The translations under genes and the position numbers were made by a program. Positions 12,110-12,880 of a DNA stretch of 12,880 nt are shown here, in pieces. Positions within the stretch are counted from its first letter, which is position 1, and every line of letters starts with the position of its first letter. The stretch covers positions 1 through 12,880 of the forward strand of contig JAYYYF010000020.1 in the NCBI GenBank assembly GCA_036340635.1. Reading direction: 5' to 3'. The DNA comes from GCA-002728855 sp036340635 (GTDB lineage Bacteria; Bacteroidota; Bacteroidia; Flavobacteriales; Flavobacteriaceae). The notes below the pieces were generated by a model, which saw only the letters and a program-made list of their open reading frames with translations, was not told the origin of the DNA and did not search any database.

Positions 12110-12880
12110 ATGAACAGTAAAGGCTACATAAAATATTTCTCTCTTAGAAACCTGATAGGGTCAATGCTTCTTATGCTCTCTAGTTTCTCTGTTTTGTATA
12201 GCCAAGGTCCTGCGCCAGATATCGAGGTAACTACTTTTTCTGATCTTACAGACACAGATGGAAACAATATTATCAGTGCAACGGATGTTACACTATTTAC
12301 CATTAAAGTTAAAAACACAGGTAATATTTCACTCAATGATGTGGCCTTGACATCTTCTTTCACAGGGATTAATGGTGCTGCCATAGCCCTTACCAACTCA
12401 ATAACTTTTGTTTCTGCTTCTGCCTCATCGACTAGCGGCACATTAGCAGTTGGTGAAACGGCAACATACATAGTCAGTTATACTTTTAACGCAACAAGTA
12501 TTGGGTATGGGGGAATTCGCATGAACTTTAATGCAATCGCCAGTAGCCCGGGAGAATCAAACAATGTTTCTGACACCAGTGATGACGGGAGTGATATAGA
12601 TGGGAATACTATCAATGATCCAAACGTTATTACTGCTGCAGCATCTGTCACTTCAATGGATGCGACTAAAAGTTTTCAATCTCATGGCGATGCCGATGGA
12701 GATGGACTTATGAGTGTTGGTGATCAAATCATTTACATCATTAAAGTTACAAATGATGGTTATCAAAATCTTGGCATAATTATGCCCGATGATACTTTAG
12801 AGGATGGAGGGGGAAGAGCTTTGGCTCTCACAGCACCTTTTACCCCACCAGGACCTATTTTCCAAAACTCTGATCAGGCA
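12110..12880 (+). CDS. secreted DUF11-type repeat surface protein (N-terminal part)
   Basis: The frame is open from ATG 12110 to the window edge (257 codons) and continues beyond. A 32-residue N-terminus with hydrophobic core (about 15-30) ends LYSQ, a typical flavobacterial signal-peptidase site. Two repeats 146 residues apart follow: DTDGNNIISATDVTLFTIKV (48-67) and DADGDGLMSVGDQIIYIIKV (194-213). Each has a D-x-D-G loop reminiscent of calcium-binding dockerin/thrombospondin-3 loops, then the strand pattern of DUF11-like Ig-fold domains (IKVKNTGNISL, IKVTNDGYQNL). An acidic linker (SDTSDDGSDIDGN, 154-166) separates them. Such proteins are usually very large, carry many repeats and end in a type IX secretion sorting domain, and act as adhesins or matrix proteins; the C-terminus is not visible here. 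The codon use looks richer in G+C than that of the neighbours. A minus-strand frame over 12124-12471 is a shadow. Confidence 0.85.
   Translation, partial: MNSKGYIKYFSLRNLIGSMLLMLSSFSVLYSQGPAPDIEVTTFSDLTDTDGNNIISATDVTLFTIKVKNTGNISLNDVALTSSFTGINGAAIALTNSITFVSASASSTSGTLAVGETATYIVSYTFNATSIGYGGIRMNFNAIASSPGESNNVSDTSDDGSDIDGNTINDPNVITAAASVTSMDATKSFQSHGDADGDGLMSVGDQIIYIIKVTNDGYQNLGIIMPDDTLEDGGGRALALTAPFTPPGPIFQNSDQA

Noticed and set aside
12124..12471. Minus-strand open frame of 115 codons
   Set aside because: The opposite strand carries a continuous 257-codon frame with signal peptide and DUF11-type repeats; the minus frame has no recognisable features.

Overview
The window looks like chromosomal DNA from an AT-rich member of the Bacteroidota, most likely a marine flavobacterium. 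The evidence is a TAnnTTTG-type promoter element ahead of several genes, many short N-terminal lipoprotein signals, a HmuR/HmuY-type outer-membrane uptake pair, a PD40 propeller lipoprotein, a sulfatase next to a formylglycine-generating-enzyme (FGE) homologue, and the start of a large DUF11-type surface protein. I see no tRNA, rRNA, CRISPR array or transposase.

Layout. 1-129 is the tail of an unknown gene. 201-431 encodes a 76-residue Cys/His-rich, probably zinc-binding protein behind a good promoter. 563-1051 is a DUF805-like membrane protein that overlaps, tail to tail, the minus-strand Lgt-family gene (1039-1797). That gene follows a four-helix DUF4064-like membrane protein (1801-2241), probably as one unit. 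Next on the minus strand come a HmuY-like lipoprotein (2433-3062), a TonB-dependent receptor (3074-5134) and an M28 peptidase-PDZ lipoprotein (5226-6455). Transcription order is peptidase, receptor, HmuY. A short divergent promoter region separates the peptidase from a PD40/TolB-like propeller lipoprotein (6496-7554).

The gap 7555-7747 holds three consecutive hairpins, the last an intrinsic terminator, with a promoter-like box in front; it is a candidate small RNA or attenuator leader. It is followed by an S1 sulfatase (7748-9214) whose stop is 2 bp from the stop of a convergent, unusually short FGE-domain protein (9217-9792). A complete acyl-CoA thioesterase II (tesB, 9872-10735) and an NTF2/SnoaL-like lipoprotein (10811-11401, minus) converge on a shared terminator hairpin.

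The last section (11402-12880) is a roughly 360-bp AT-rich regulatory region with repeated 11-bp units, a 17-codon SD-led reading frame that ends in TGA directly against a GTG start, a stand-alone LuxR-type HTH protein, and 15 bp later the first 257 codons of a secreted DUF11-repeat protein that continues beyond the window. The HTH protein and surface protein probably form an operon.

The strongest leads are the miniature exported FGE beside a CSASR sulfatase, the Lgt paralogue that has lost key Lgt residues and gained cysteines, the three-hairpin RNA, and the repeat/leader architecture ahead of the HTH-surface protein pair. None is proven to be a new system from sequence alone.
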